Shown here piece after piece: positions 51,139-60,658 of a stretch of 64,000 nucleotides of DNA. The translations under genes and the position numbers were made by a program. The first letter of the stretch is position 1; every line of letters begins with the position of its first letter. The DNA comes from Anaerobacillus arseniciselenatis. Its GTDB lineage: Bacteria; Bacillota; Bacilli; Bacillales; Anaerobacillaceae. The stretch covers positions 62,001 through 126,000 of the forward strand of contig NZ_MLQQ01000040.1 of assembly GCF_001865995.1 (NCBI RefSeq), read 5' to 3'. Below the pieces are notes generated by a model. It saw only the letters and a list, made by a program, of their open reading frames with translations. It was not told the DNA's origin and ran no database searches.

Positions 51139-52446
51139 ATGGAAAAGATAAAATTGAACTTAATTACCGACCATTTAAATGAAGACCTTGATTCGACTTG
51201 GAAGCATTTCACAAAAGTTTTACGTCCGTTTGTCGGTGACGTTTACCAAACCCTTTCTAAATCAGGTCATTTTAACCATGAGCAATTCGAAAACATCGTA
51301 CAGCTTTTTTTCGAAGATTTGCAAAAAACTACAGAAGATAAAAAAGATCAATATACAATCATCGCTATGACCGTTCTTACTGAGCAATTATTAAAAAAAG
51401 CCATCGATTATGATACTTACCGCTTCCGTCAAAATCGATTTTCTGCTTTTTTTAACGAGTTGTTGCACCAGGGATACCCTGTAATGAAGCGAGAAGCTAC
51501 AAAGGCACGATCTCCTTTCTATGATTGGTATACGTCACTGTTATTTGATCAGTTGATTCATGGTGAGCAGACCTCTCCTATTGAAAAACTAGTGACGACA
51601 TGGTTACTTTGTGAGGAACGAGAAAATATTTTAATTAAACATGCCGAAAAATTAATAAAAAATAATCGCAAGCAAAAATCGTTTCATATAAAGCTTGCAA
51701 GTCTTTTATATTTACAAGCCGATGACGGTGTACATTCGTTAACATTATTAAGAGACCTTCAATCGACACTGCACTATAGTGAATTAATCGATCATTTTCT
51801 TATTATGGAACAAAAACATGAATTTGAGATGATGAAACATTGGTTTGAAATCTTCTTCCCTTACGATAAGCCAAAACAAGGAAGCACTCTAGGAAAATTA
51901 TATGAAGAGATGTTAATAGAAACAGGTACTGACGAAGAGAAATTAACAATTGTTTGGAAAAATTGGCTTCAGCAACCTTCTTTCTCAAGCTATATTTCAA
52001 GGGTAAAAAAATGTAACAAAAAGGAAAAAGAAAAAGTATTACATTTTATTATTCCACAGTTACAAGCAGATCTATATCGCCCGCAAACCGAAGCGACATA
52101 TTATCAAATCGTTACAGAAGAAGAGCTGTTTGAAGAAGGGATTGAGTCTCTTTTAACAGCTAAAAAAGAGGTCACAACGCTCTCGCCGGAAATTGAAAAA
52201 CTAATAACAAATGTAATGAAAAAACGACCAGAATTGCTACTTCCTTTTTTACATCAAGTCGTCGAAAGATTAGTTCAAAAAAAGTCTAGAATTCATTATG
52301 TTGAAGCTGTTCATAATATTAAGCAATTAAAGCTCATATACGAAAAGTTAGATCAACAACAAACGTTTGCGTTTTATGTGTCAGGTATTAAACGGAGGTT
52401 TAAAACTTTTCGGGCGTTCATTCAGGAGTTGAAAAAAATTGATTAA
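51139..52446 (+). CDS. Uncharacterised helical protein coupled to a SNF2 helicase
   Basis: 435 aa, predicted almost wholly helical, no membrane segment. It occupies the position where many bacilli carry a SWIM zinc-finger protein (ywqB) before the SNF2-type helicase (ywqA), but the CxCxnCxH SWIM motif is absent. The few cysteines (TWLLCEEREN, VKKCNKKEKEK) do not form one. Its end overlaps the helicase start by 8 bp, so the two are co-translated and likely work together. It may be a SWIM-less relative or a replacement. Confidence 0.75.
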   Translation: MEKIKLNLITDHLNEDLDSTWKHFTKVLRPFVGDVYQTLSKSGHFNHEQFENIVQLFFEDLQKTTEDKKDQYTIIAMTVLTEQLLKKAIDYDTYRFRQNRFSAFFNELLHQGYPVMKREATKARSPFYDWYTSLLFDQLIHGEQTSPIEKLVTTWLLCEERENILIKHAEKLIKNNRKQKSFHIKLASLLYLQADDGVHSLTLLRDLQSTLHYSELIDHFLIMEQKHEFEMMKHWFEIFFPYDKPKQGSTLGKLYEEMLIETGTDEEKLTIVWKNWLQQPSFSSYISRVKKCNKKEKEKVLHFIIPQLQADLYRPQTEATYYQIVTEEELFEEGIESLLTAKKEVTTLSPEIEKLITNVMKKRPELLLPFLHQVVERLVQKKSRIHYVEAVHNIKQLKLIYEKLDQQQTFAFYVSGIKRRFKTFRAFIQELKKID

Positions 52447-55400
52447 TAGTTACAACCCTAACCCGGTCATTATTCATTGTGGTCTATTGAGAAAGCGAAT
52501 AGGCTATAGCCTATTCATTTGGGGTGAGCAAAAAAAGCATAAGAAATATGTAGATATTGAACCTTTTAAATATCCGTTTCTTTATTCACCTTTTGGGTTA
52601 AAACTTTCTTTATTTCGAAATCATCAACCTTCTTTTTATGGGACTTTTATTGAGACTACTGAATGTCACATTCAGGTACCATTACAAAATCGTCTCTTTT
52701 TCAGTGAGGCTGGAAATGTACCGGTATATCACGTTCCAGCAACGTATGAAACTCATTTATTCCCGATCAATGGTTTAGAAATTTCCATTGAGGAACTTGA
52801 TCAATTCGTTTCATCAATTTTACAATTAACAACGACATCACAATGGAAATTAGCTGATGACTTTCAATTCATTCAGGCGTTTTTAAAAGCAGTTTTACAA
52901 GAAATTCAACAAGGGAACATCATCCCAAATGAAAATGGAGAATGGGAAACTAGTAACTTCCCTTATCAACAATGGGAAGATAGTGCACCAACGTCTTTTT
53001 TAGCTCTACACCCTGCCAATTACTCGTTTAATGAAACAGCGATTGGCAATGTTTCATTAAAAGACTTTTCTATCTCTTTTACAAATGCATATATTCATAA
53101 AGTAATGAATTCGGACCATGAAATAAAAAAAGCTTACGATGCTCTTATACAAAACCAATCGAAAAACGTTAAAAACATGTTAGAACAGTTGCAAGAAGAC
53201 GCACCTTTCTCACAATCTTTAGAAGCACACCAACAATTTCTAGAAAATATCGGTGCCGTTGAGGTGGCTCCTTTTAAGCTCGGAATTCGGGTAGAAGAGA
53301 AAAAATCACCCAAAGCTGATCACTGGTTAGTCACTTTATTTATTCAAGACCGTAAAGATCCTACGTTAATGATTGATGTTAGTGATCTTTTAGTTGGTCA
53401 TCATCCTTGGCGAGAAAACCCGATTACATATTTTAATGAAGCTTTAATAAAAGGGAAAAATCACATTCATCAATTTAATAAGTTCTCTTTAACCTCCCCC
53501 TCCTTTGAGGCTACCATCGATGAGGTTTATGATTTTTTAACGGAAAATGAAGAAGCTCTTAACCAATTAGGAATTAAAATTCTCGTTCCAAGCTGGTGGC
53601 ATAAAAAAGAAAAAGATTTTTCCGTCACCTTAACGCAAAAAGATAGGATTGAAACGAGAGGAGAAGCGGAACCTTTATTAAATTGGCAAGCGATTGCTGA
53701 CTTTAATTATTCAATATCAGTTGGCGGAATTACCGTTTCTGAAAAAGAGTTCCAACAACTCGTTGATCATAAACGACCAATTGTAAAGTTAAGAGGAAAT
53801 TGGGTATATTGGGACGTTTCTACGGCAGAAAAAATTCAATCAAAATTAATACAATATAAAGAAAAAAAGAAACTGACCTACATGGATGCTTATCAAATTC
53901 ACCTCGAAGAAGATAAAAATATAAAGTGGGAAACTCAATGGAACGACAAAATCAATGAGTTATTAGAAGACTTAGCAATACATACGTGGAAAAAAAGAAC
54001 AATCCCCAAAGCGCTAAATGGGGCATTACGCGCTTATCAACAAGACGGATACTCATGGCTATTAAATATGCGTAAAATTGGATTTGGGGCGTGTTTAGCC
54101 GATGACATGGGGTTAGGGAAGACGATCCAGACGATTACCTATTTACTTGCCGTAAAAGAAGCAAGACAAGGTGATTTAAATGAGCCTTTTCTTCTTATTT
54201 GTCCTACATCGTTAATCGGAAATTGGGAACATGAAATCCACACATTCGCTCCATCATTAAACATATATGTACACCACGGCCATAATCGCTCTACTAAAGA
54301 ACAGCTAGGAGATTCACTTCATGAATATGATATTGTGATCACTTCCTACTCTCTATCTGTTCGTGATGAAGAGTTATGGATGTCCCGTACATGGGAAGCC
54401 CTTATTTTAGATGAAGCTCAACATGTAAAAAACATTGAAACAAAGCAGCGTAGGAGTATAAAGCAAATTACCGCTGTTCATAGGATCGCTTTAACAGGAA
54501 CACCGATCGAAAATCGCTTAAAAGAAATGTGGTCAATCATCGACTTATTAAATGACCATTTTCTTGGCTCATATCAACAATTCTCGAAACGATACATTAA
54601 AGAGATTGAAGGCGAAAAACAAAATAAAGAAAGGCTACAAGAGCTAAAGCAGCTTATTTCTCCTTTTTTACTAAGAAGAACAAAACAAGACAAACACATC
54701 CACTTACAACTCCCTAGTAAAAAAGAGATCATTCATCGCGTAGGGTTAACTGTTGAGCAAGCTAGTTTATATCAAGCGGTCATTAACGATCTTTTTGATA
54801 AAATTGATCAAGTGTCGGAAATGGAGCGAAGGGCCCTTATTTTAAGTAGCTTAACAAAACTAAAACAAGTTTGTAATCACCCCGTTCACTACTTAAAAAA
54901 TGGTGACGAGCTCGAAAACCGCTCTGAAAAATGGGAAAAACTAATGTTATTAGCTGAAACGATTGAATCAAATCAAGAAAAAGCACTAATCTTCAGCCAA
55001 TATAAAGAGATGGGAGCGATTCTCAAAAAAGGGCTAGAGGCGAAATTCAATACCGAAATCCCTTTTTTACACGGAAGCTTAGAACGTCAAAAACGTGAGG
55101 CACTCATTTCTAAATTTACAAATGAGGACATACCGTTTTTTATCCTATCTTTAAAAGCAGGTGGGGTTGGACTTAATTTAACAGCAGCAACACACGTCAT
55201 TCATTACGATCGTTGGTGGAATCCAGCTGTTGAAAATCAGGCAACAGACCGTGCCTACCGTATCGGTCAAACCGAAGATGTCACCGTTCATAAACTATTA
55301 ACTAAGGGAACACTTGAAGAAAAGATTCATTTAATGTTGGAGAAGAAACAAGCCTTATCTGATCAGTTACTTAATACAAATGAAAACAAGCTTTCTGAGC

Positions 55401-55456
55401 TTTCTACAGATGATTTAGAACAATTTTTAACGTTACGCGTTTCTAATTTATCGTAG
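52439..55456 (+). CDS. SNF2-family DNA translocase/helicase
   Basis: 1005 aa. An N-terminal bacterial SNF2-associated region (about 1-500) precedes two RecA-like lobes: ADDMGLGKTIQT (Walker A, near 553-565), LDEAQHVKN (near 656), ALTGTPIENRLKE, and motif VI QATDRAYRIGQ near 935. TTG start overlapping the previous gene. Bacterial Rad54-like enzymes of this type remodel DNA-protein complexes; the exact role is unknown. No methylase or nuclease partner is nearby, so a defence role is not supported. Confidence 0.92.
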   Translation: MINSYNPNPVIIHCGLLRKRIGYSLFIWGEQKKHKKYVDIEPFKYPFLYSPFGLKLSLFRNHQPSFYGTFIETTECHIQVPLQNRLFFSEAGNVPVYHVPATYETHLFPINGLEISIEELDQFVSSILQLTTTSQWKLADDFQFIQAFLKAVLQEIQQGNIIPNENGEWETSNFPYQQWEDSAPTSFLALHPANYSFNETAIGNVSLKDFSISFTNAYIHKVMNSDHEIKKAYDALIQNQSKNVKNMLEQLQEDAPFSQSLEAHQQFLENIGAVEVAPFKLGIRVEEKKSPKADHWLVTLFIQDRKDPTLMIDVSDLLVGHHPWRENPITYFNEALIKGKNHIHQFNKFSLTSPSFEATIDEVYDFLTENEEALNQLGIKILVPSWWHKKEKDFSVTLTQKDRIETRGEAEPLLNWQAIADFNYSISVGGITVSEKEFQQLVDHKRPIVKLRGNWVYWDVSTAEKIQSKLIQYKEKKKLTYMDAYQIHLEEDKNIKWETQWNDKINELLEDLAIHTWKKRTIPKALNGALRAYQQDGYSWLLNMRKIGFGACLADDMGLGKTIQTITYLLAVKEARQGDLNEPFLLICPTSLIGNWEHEIHTFAPSLNIYVHHGHNRSTKEQLGDSLHEYDIVITSYSLSVRDEELWMSRTWEALILDEAQHVKNIETKQRRSIKQITAVHRIALTGTPIENRLKEMWSIIDLLNDHFLGSYQQFSKRYIKEIEGEKQNKERLQELKQLISPFLLRRTKQDKHIHLQLPSKKEIIHRVGLTVEQASLYQAVINDLFDKIDQVSEMERRALILSSLTKLKQVCNHPVHYLKNGDELENRSEKWEKLMLLAETIESNQEKALIFSQYKEMGAILKKGLEAKFNTEIPFLHGSLERQKREALISKFTNEDIPFFILSLKAGGVGLNLTAATHVIHYDRWWNPAVENQATDRAYRIGQTEDVTVHKLLTKGTLEEKIHLMLEKKQALSDQLLNTNENKLSELSTDDLEQFLTLRVSNLS

Positions 55457-55530
55457 CTAGAAAAGTGTATGGCGCCTAAAGCTAGCCAAAGAAAAGCGCA
55501 GGCGCCTTGGTTAGCTTCGACAATCCAAAT
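55457..55530. repeat. bcr-like repeat fragments
   Basis: AGAAAAGTGTATGGCGCC and AGAAAAGCGCAGGCGCC with TTAGCTTCGACAA; broken copy of the family at 5365. Confidence 0.55.
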
Positions 55531-55607
55531 AAAAAAGCTCCGCGTCAGAGTAATGGCACAGAGCTAGAAGAAAGTTTAACAATTAAACTTGAGAGGTGGT
55601 GTGTTTA

Positions 55608-55775
55608 GTGGACAAAGAACAATTACCAAAACCATTTAATGAATACTGGAAGATCAAGAAACCACTCCCTACCAGCAATAGCACTTCGACTAATCACGAA
55701 AACCTCAGCAAAGAATGGAGTGATTTTTTGTTAGCGGTAAAAAATCGCGTTGAAAAGGATTTACAAGAAGAATGA
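55608..55775 (+). CDS. Small hypothetical protein, 55 aa
   Basis: GTG at 55608 after GAGAGGTGG. Product MDKEQLPKPFNEYWKIKKPL... is hydrophilic and ends in a charged helix (LLAVKNRVEKDLQEE). No family recognised. A hairpin AGGACCTACTTGT / ACAAGTAAAGGTCCTTTT at 55784-55836 follows and separates it from the convergent BsuPI gene. Confidence 0.65.
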   Translation: MDKEQLPKPFNEYWKIKKPLPTSNSTSTNHENLSKEWSDFLLAVKNRVEKDLQEE

Positions 55776-55837
55776 CGTCAATAGGACCTACTTGTGCTAA
55801 CAGCGATAAGCTCTTAATACAAGTAAAGGTCCTTTTG

Positions 55838-56170
55838 CTATATCACGACCTTTTTTTCAATCATAAATTGTTGTGGATCAACACTTTCTCCATTCAAAGA
55901 CATGATTTGGAGTTGTGCAGTTACAAAATACTCCCCTTGCTTCACTAACTCCCCATTTACCTTCATATCCCATTCATCCGTCCATGTGACCGTTTCTCGT
56001 GGCTTGATCTCCTTTATGACAATTGCCTGAGTAAACACTTTTCCTTCACTGTATTGGTATACAATAGTGCCCTTTCGATCACGAACAATAATCTCAAATT
56101 GCTGCCCAGAAGGAAATTGTAATTCAACTGTCTCTTCAGTTTGGTTCGTTAACGAAATTTCAAATTTCAT
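55838..56170 (-). CDS. BsuPI-type intracellular proteinase inhibitor domain protein
   Basis: 110-aa beta-sandwich protein matching the BsuPI family: ISLTNQTEETVELQFPSGQQ, GKVFTQAIVIKEIKPRETV. No signal peptide, as expected for an intracellular inhibitor of subtilisin-like ISP. ATG at 56168-56170 after TGAGGA; an ATG eight codons upstream lacks a site. Target protease is not in the window. Confidence 0.8.
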   Translation of the reverse strand: MKFEISLTNQTEETVELQFPSGQQFEIIVRDRKGTIVYQYSEGKVFTQAIVIKEIKPRETVTWTDEWDMKVNGELVKQGEYFVTAQLQIMSLNGESVDPQQFMIEKKVVI

Positions 56171-56411
56171 GTTCCTCAATTCCCCCAGATACATAGTAGT
56201 GGCTATCCATATATCACCCTAATTTATTTATAAGTACGATAAGATGTACTTTATGCTAAATGATATAAATTTTTGATAACACTACTGAGTCTACCGCCAC
56301 CATCTAACATGAAAAGTCAAGCGAGTGTCCTAACCAACAAACCAAATTTCTACAAATCACCCTCACATTTTTAATTTTAATATTTTTAAATTTTAGATTC
56401 TACATTTTAAT

Positions 56412-57233
56412 TTAACGATCCTTCCTAAACATCCCATAAATCCCCGCCGTTTCAACGATATTCGTGAACGCTTTGTCATCAACGTTTGCAATTATATTTT
56501 GTAAACTATACAACTCGTACCTAGTAATGACAATCATCAGCATTTCTTTATCCTCTTTTGTATATCCACCCTTAGCAGGAATACGAGTAATACCCCTCGT
56601 TAATTTTTCATGAATGGCGATTTGAAGGTCATCAGGTTTTTTCGTAACAATCATTGCTGTTAGCTTCACATGACGAGTATGTATAGAATCGATAATTCTT
56701 GAACTTACATATAACGTGACAAGCGTATAAAGTGCTTTTTCCCAATCAAATAAAAAACCAGCAGTTATTACAATTAAGCCATTTATAACAAAGAAATAAA
56801 TTCCTAGAGGTCGATCACTATACCTAGCTAAAATAAGTGCAATAATATCAACTCCGGCAGTTGAAGCACCATATTTTAAAATCACACCCGCGCCAATTCC
56901 GATAATAACACCACCAAATACTGAATTTAATAAAATATCCTCTGATATTGAAATAACCGGTAATACTTCAAGGAAAACGGTTGTAATTGCAACACTCAAA
57001 AAGCTATAAAGTGTAAATAACTTGCCAATTTTTAACCAACCTATTAACGCAACTGGAATATTTAACGCAAATAAATAAATCCCAGTCGATATAGGAGTAA
57101 TCGCCGCCAATATTTGCGCAAATCCCGTGAAACCACTAGCAAAAACGTTCGCTGGTATGAGAAAAAAATTTAATGCAACTGCAACTAAGATTGATCCAAT
57201 AGTATAGATGGACACCTTTTTAAAAGTTTCCAC
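56412..57233 (-). CDS. YitT/YpjC-family membrane protein (DUF2179 C-terminus)
   Basis: 273 aa. Five to six hydrophobic segments with NFFLIPANVFASGFTGFAQI and GAGVILKYGASTAGVDIIAL, followed by a soluble DUF2179 domain (RGITRIPAKGGYTKEDKEML). GTG start after GGAAGGAGG. Function unknown, possibly transport. AT-rich repeats TTTTTAATTTTAATATTTTT lie just downstream. Confidence 0.85.
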   Translation of the reverse strand: METFKKVSIYTIGSILVAVALNFFLIPANVFASGFTGFAQILAAITPISTGIYLFALNIPVALIGWLKIGKLFTLYSFLSVAITTVFLEVLPVISISEDILLNSVFGGVIIGIGAGVILKYGASTAGVDIIALILARYSDRPLGIYFFVINGLIVITAGFLFDWEKALYTLVTLYVSSRIIDSIHTRHVKLTAMIVTKKPDDLQIAIHEKLTRGITRIPAKGGYTKEDKEMLMIVITRYELYSLQNIIANVDDKAFTNIVETAGIYGMFRKDR

Positions 57234-57433
57234 GAATTTTCCTCCTTCCATCCTTTATTTACTATTCCCAAAAACAATAAGTTCAATTTACACTCTCAAA
57301 GGTCGGAACAAAATCACTAGTTTAACTTTGTAATGATAAAAATGGTATTTCAATACGAACTTCATTTCCGCTTACATAGGAGTATTCGTTTTGGAGATAA
57401 TATCGTTAGAACGATCTGAAAGGAGTTTTATGA

Positions 57434-57568
57434 ATGCCTCATACAAAAGACGATGATAAAAAGAAGCAAGATAATAATGCAAAACGTCACATGAAAAATG
57501 TTTTAAGAGAAAAGAATGCAGAAGAACGCGGAGAAAGACAATTTTCAAAGAAAACAGATCATCTATAA
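57434..57568 (+). CDS. DUF3941-type small protein
   Basis: 44 aa, MPHTKDDDKKKQDNNAKRHM...QFSKKTDHL; highly charged, resembling the small DUF3941 family of bacilli. ATG at 57434 after AAAGGAG. Function unknown. Confidence 0.65.
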   Translation: MPHTKDDDKKKQDNNAKRHMKNVLREKNAEERGERQFSKKTDHL

Positions 57569-57640
57569 TAAGAAAAGCGCAAAGCGCCCGCCTATCGGCG
57601 AAAACCGGTGGAAGACCTGCCCGTAGGCGCTGAAGCTAGA
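57569..57640. repeat. bcr-like repeat fragment
   Basis: AGAAAAGCGCAAAGCGCCCG, CCTATCGGCGAAAAC and GCTGAAGCTAGACAG; shares the 43641 variant's centre. Confidence 0.55.
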
Positions 57641-57681
57641 CAGCTTTCAAAGTTCAAAATTATATGCTTATCTTTAAGCAA

Positions 57682-57727
57682 ACGGGCTATCCCAACAAAG
57701 TGTCAGACACTTTTGGGACAGCCCTTT
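57682..57727. terminator. Short GTGTCAGACAC-type terminator
   Basis: GGGCTATCCCA pairs with TGGGACAGCCC around AAAGTGTCAGACACTTT; serves the minus-strand PII-like gene ending at 57736. Confidence 0.8.
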
Positions 57728-57735
57728 CCTTTTAT

Positions 57736-58470
57736 TTAGGCATCATTATCACTGAATTTTTCATTCACCATTCGATTTAAAATGTGGTTAATACCAATCG
57801 TCTTCTCAACTTCAAGAACAAAGGCAATACCTTTTCCAGGTTGATTTAATCCTGCATCTTCATCAATCTTTTTTAATACATGCGCTGTCTTCTCGCGGTC
57901 AATTAACGTCAATACGATATCTTTTTCCGGCTCAATAGGAATGTTAAATAGTTTTGCTTGCTCATGAATTCCTGTTCCACGTCCTGAAATAATTGTTCCA
58001 CCTTCTGCACCGGACTTTTTTGAAGCTTCAACGACTTCATCCGCATCCCCTTTGTTAACAATAGAAACAATGAGATCATAAAGTACTGCTTGATTTTCCA
58101 TACAAGATTTTACCTCCGTCCATTCATTTATATAAGTATTAATCCCGAGTAAATGAGCAATCCCTGTGATTGTCTTCGTATTTATAACCATTGCTAACCC
58201 TGTCCCTGGACAACAGAGGTTAGCCTCTTCTTCAATGGCTGATAAAACTCTATTACTTATATCACTACCAACAAGAGTTAAAATGATTTCTTTTTCAGGA
58301 ATGATCGGTATACCTAAAAATGATTTATTTTCATGGACACCTGTTCCACGCCCTAAAATAATTGTGCCACCTTCTGCACCGGCTCGTTTGGAAACTTTTA
58401 CGACCTTTTTTGCTTGTCCCTTTTTGACAATAGTTACAATAAGTTTATGCGCCTTGTTTACGGTGTTCAT
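57736..58470 (-). CDS. Tandem PII-like protein of a DUF1538 operon
   Basis: 244 aa made of two homologous GlnB/PII-like domains (about 8-110 and 128-235). Each carries a GAEGGTII-x-GRGTG block in the position of the PII T-loop region, and each ends PGxGxAxV. A fused pair replaces the usual trimer-forming monomer. PII-like proteins gate transporters in response to nucleotides or other ligands. Its start lies 26 bp inside the upstream DUF1538 gene, so it is tightly coupled and likely regulates that transporter; this is inference. Confidence 0.8.
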   Translation of the reverse strand: MNTVNKAHKLIVTIVKKGQAKKVVKVSKRAGAEGGTIILGRGTGVHENKSFLGIPIIPEKEIILTLVGSDISNRVLSAIEEEANLCCPGTGLAMVINTKTITGIAHLLGINTYINEWTEVKSCMENQAVLYDLIVSIVNKGDADEVVEASKKSGAEGGTIISGRGTGIHEQAKLFNIPIEPEKDIVLTLIDREKTAHVLKKIDEDAGLNQPGKGIAFVLEVEKTIGINHILNRMVNEKFSDNDA

Positions 58471-59197
58471 TGCTTTGTTCTCGCCCCTTTCCTTCAAATA
58501 AAAGCCCTAATGTAAGGACAGAAATTATTGGCGATAATGCGACTAATGCGATCATACCAAATCCATCTATTAGTGGGTCGCGCCCTTCCATTACCGATGC
58601 AACTCCGACTGCAATCGCTAAAATAAACGTCACCGTCATTGGACCAGTTGCAACTCCCCCTGAGTCAAACGCTATTGCTGTAAACCTTCTGGAAGAAAAA
58701 AACATTAATACTAGTGCAATCAAATACCCTGGAATAACAAAATACCATAACGGGATCCCTAATAATATACGGAGCATCGATACTGCAATTGAAACTGCCA
58801 CACCTATCGATAATGTATAGAGCATCATTTTTTGTGATATCGATCCACCGGAAACTTTTTCGACTTCATGGTTTAAGATACGGACGGCAGGTTCTGCAAA
58901 TGTTGCCACAAAACCAAATATAAACCCAATCGGGATTAAAATCCACCGGTATGATAAACTCCCTAGTTTCTCCCCAATCATCTCACCTACAGGAAAAAAG
59001 CCGACATGAACTCCTTGTAGGAAAAAAGCTAATCCAAAAAACGATAAAACAAGCCCTTTACCAATATTGATTAATTTTTTCTTATCTAATTTTAAAAAGA
59101 AGAATTGAAAAATCAGGAAAAAGATAATTAACGGAATTAATGCAAATGTAACTTCGAGCAATACATGGCTAAATCCTTTAAAAACATGAATTGTCAT
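58445..59197 (-). CDS. DUF1538 membrane protein, second of pair (UmpB-type)
   Basis: 250 aa, about seven helices. Shared family motifs: GVHVGFFPVGEMIGEKLG, FGFVATFAEPAVRIL, and AFDSGGVATGPMTVTFILA. Paired DUF1538 proteins from Halomonas (UmpA/UmpB) have been reported as a two-component Na+(Li+, K+)/H+ antiporter. The start overlaps its sister gene by 4 bp (ATGA type). Confidence 0.85.
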   Translation of the reverse strand: MTIHVFKGFSHVLLEVTFALIPLIIFFLIFQFFFLKLDKKKLINIGKGLVLSFFGLAFFLQGVHVGFFPVGEMIGEKLGSLSYRWILIPIGFIFGFVATFAEPAVRILNHEVEKVSGGSISQKMMLYTLSIGVAVSIAVSMLRILLGIPLWYFVIPGYLIALVLMFFSSRRFTAIAFDSGGVATGPMTVTFILAIAVGVASVMEGRDPLIDGFGMIALVALSPIISVLTLGLLFEGKGREQSNEHRKQGA

Positions 59198-59886
59198 CCG
59201 TAGATCACCCCCAAAATAAGGACTGCTAAAATCGGACCTATAGAAGCTAACGCCACTAGCCCGAAGCTATCACTTGAAGTTGCTTTCCCTTTTAAAACAG
59301 AGGCAACACCTACACCTAACGCTAAAATAAATGGAACAGTCATTGGACCCGTTGTTACCCCACCTGCATCAAAAGAAATCGGAATAAAATTTGCAGGGGT
59401 AAAAGCTGCTAATAAAAACACTAACCCATATCCACCCATTAAAAGGTGGGTAATTTTAATATTAAAGATAATTCTTAACATTGCAAGCGCGACAAAAATT
59501 CCAACCCCTAAAGCAACTGAATAAATAAGAATATTACTTGAAATTTCACCATTTGAAACAAGGTCAATTTGCGTTGCTAGCACACGTACATCCGGCTCAG
59601 CAACGGTAACGACAAAGCCTAATAAGAAACCAAAAAATAAAATCATCCATAACTTATTCGTTTTCGGTAATGACGATCCAATCATTTCTCCAACGGGTAA
59701 AAGACCGATATGCACCCCTAAAAGAAAGAGGATAAGACCAACAGTAACAAAGGCGACCCCTACTAAAAATTGCAAAAACATTTCAAACGGTAACCATATA
59801 ATTGTAAATTGCAGGATGATGACAACTAACGTAATTGGAATGACGGCATAGATAACTTCTTTAATTGTATCCTTGAAATCTTGCAT
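59194..59886 (-). CDS. DUF1538 membrane protein, first of pair (UmpA-type)
   Basis: 230 aa, about seven helices with the same motifs as its sister: GVHIGLLPVGEMIGSSLP, LGFVVTVAEPDVRVLA, SFDAGGVTTGPMTVPFILA. Acidic residues in the E-P-D/A-V-R and FDxGGVxTGP blocks are candidates for cation sites. GGAGAGGAG precedes the ATG. Which of the two corresponds to UmpA or UmpB is by gene order only. Confidence 0.85.
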   Translation of the reverse strand: MQDFKDTIKEVIYAVIPITLVVIILQFTIIWLPFEMFLQFLVGVAFVTVGLILFLLGVHIGLLPVGEMIGSSLPKTNKLWMILFFGFLLGFVVTVAEPDVRVLATQIDLVSNGEISSNILIYSVALGVGIFVALAMLRIIFNIKITHLLMGGYGLVFLLAAFTPANFIPISFDAGGVTTGPMTVPFILALGVGVASVLKGKATSSDSFGLVALASIGPILAVLILGVIYG

Positions 59887-59922
59887 AACTGTCTCCTCTC
59901 CTATTTTAAAAAATAAACAACA

Positions 59923-60075
59923 TTAACTATAGTAAGTATTTTTTGACTTTGAAATATCTCTTTTCCCTTTTCCATGGCAAACTGAACATTTTGATTTTAC
60001 ATTAAGGAATTTCAGTAAAGTTTTTTCCACGTTTCCTGTACCTTTACACTTTTTACAAATCACAATAATTGCCAT
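59923..60075 (-). CDS. 50-aa protein with two DnaJ-type CxxCxGxG knuckles
   Basis: ATG at 60073-60075 after AGAGGTGAGG. Product MAIIVICKKCKGTGNVEKTL...KCSVCHGKGKRDISK has CKKCKGTG and CSVCHGKG, the two halves of one DnaJ-like zinc centre. It ends 36 bp before the DUF1538 pair on the same strand and is probably the first gene of that operon. Function unknown; small zinc proteins of this type occur scattered in bacilli. Confidence 0.75.
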   Translation of the reverse strand: MAIIVICKKCKGTGNVEKTLLKFLNVKSKCSVCHGKGKRDISKSKNTYYS

Positions 60076-60590
60076 GACCTCACCTCTTTTAGTTGGTATT
60101 TACCATTATATTTAAAGAATAAACTTTTAATTTCTAATTTATTAATTAATTATAATTATTATAACATATATTCAAAAAATACGTTACTTATAACTATAAG
60201 ATAATATCATTATGTAACATAGACAGTGATAATGAGTGTAAATTATTTTGAGGAGGTCATTCAAGGTTAATCATCTGAAAATAAAACAAAACGAATAACT
60301 TTAAAAAGAATATACAGGAGGGAATAATCGATAAATTGATGTCAATGTATAAGGTAGAATAGGAAGAGCTATGATTTGGGGACAAACTAAAACTATTAAA
60401 TGATTTTTGCAAGATCATATACTGTTAATAAAAGTGATTAAAGAGCAGAGACTAGCCAAAAAATAGTGTTTATGTCCCTTCATAGAGGAAAGGGGAAAAC
60501 ATTAATCGGATAGCCTCCTCACTTCCAAAGTTTTACGAAAAGCGTGAAGACGATGCTTCGCTGACAACAATCACAAAAGCTAAAAGTAAC
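60076..60590. other. AT-rich stretch without a supported gene
   Basis: Two isolated ribosome-site-like runs, GAGGAGG at 60252 and CAGGAGGGA near 60316, are not followed by open frames longer than a few codons, so the stretch may be a decayed gene. No repeat family recognised except a possible GAAAAGCGTGAAGACG fragment near 60537. Confidence 0.35.
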
Positions 60591-60602
60591 AACTTTTTTG
60601 AA

Positions 60603-60655
60603 AAGAACCTCTGTTTTAGTACTACTTCATTAATTTAAATCACAAAGAGGTCCGT
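60603..60655 (-). terminator. Terminator of the rhodanese gene
   Basis: On the minus strand GGACCTCTTTGTG pairs with AACAGAGGTTCTTTT; four bases beyond the stop. Confidence 0.6.
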
Positions 60656-60658
60656 TAC

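Noticed and set aside
51139-55456. Helicase plus partner as a phage-defence system
   Set aside because: No methylase, nuclease or other defence gene adjoins, and this helicase type is common in the core genome of bacilli.
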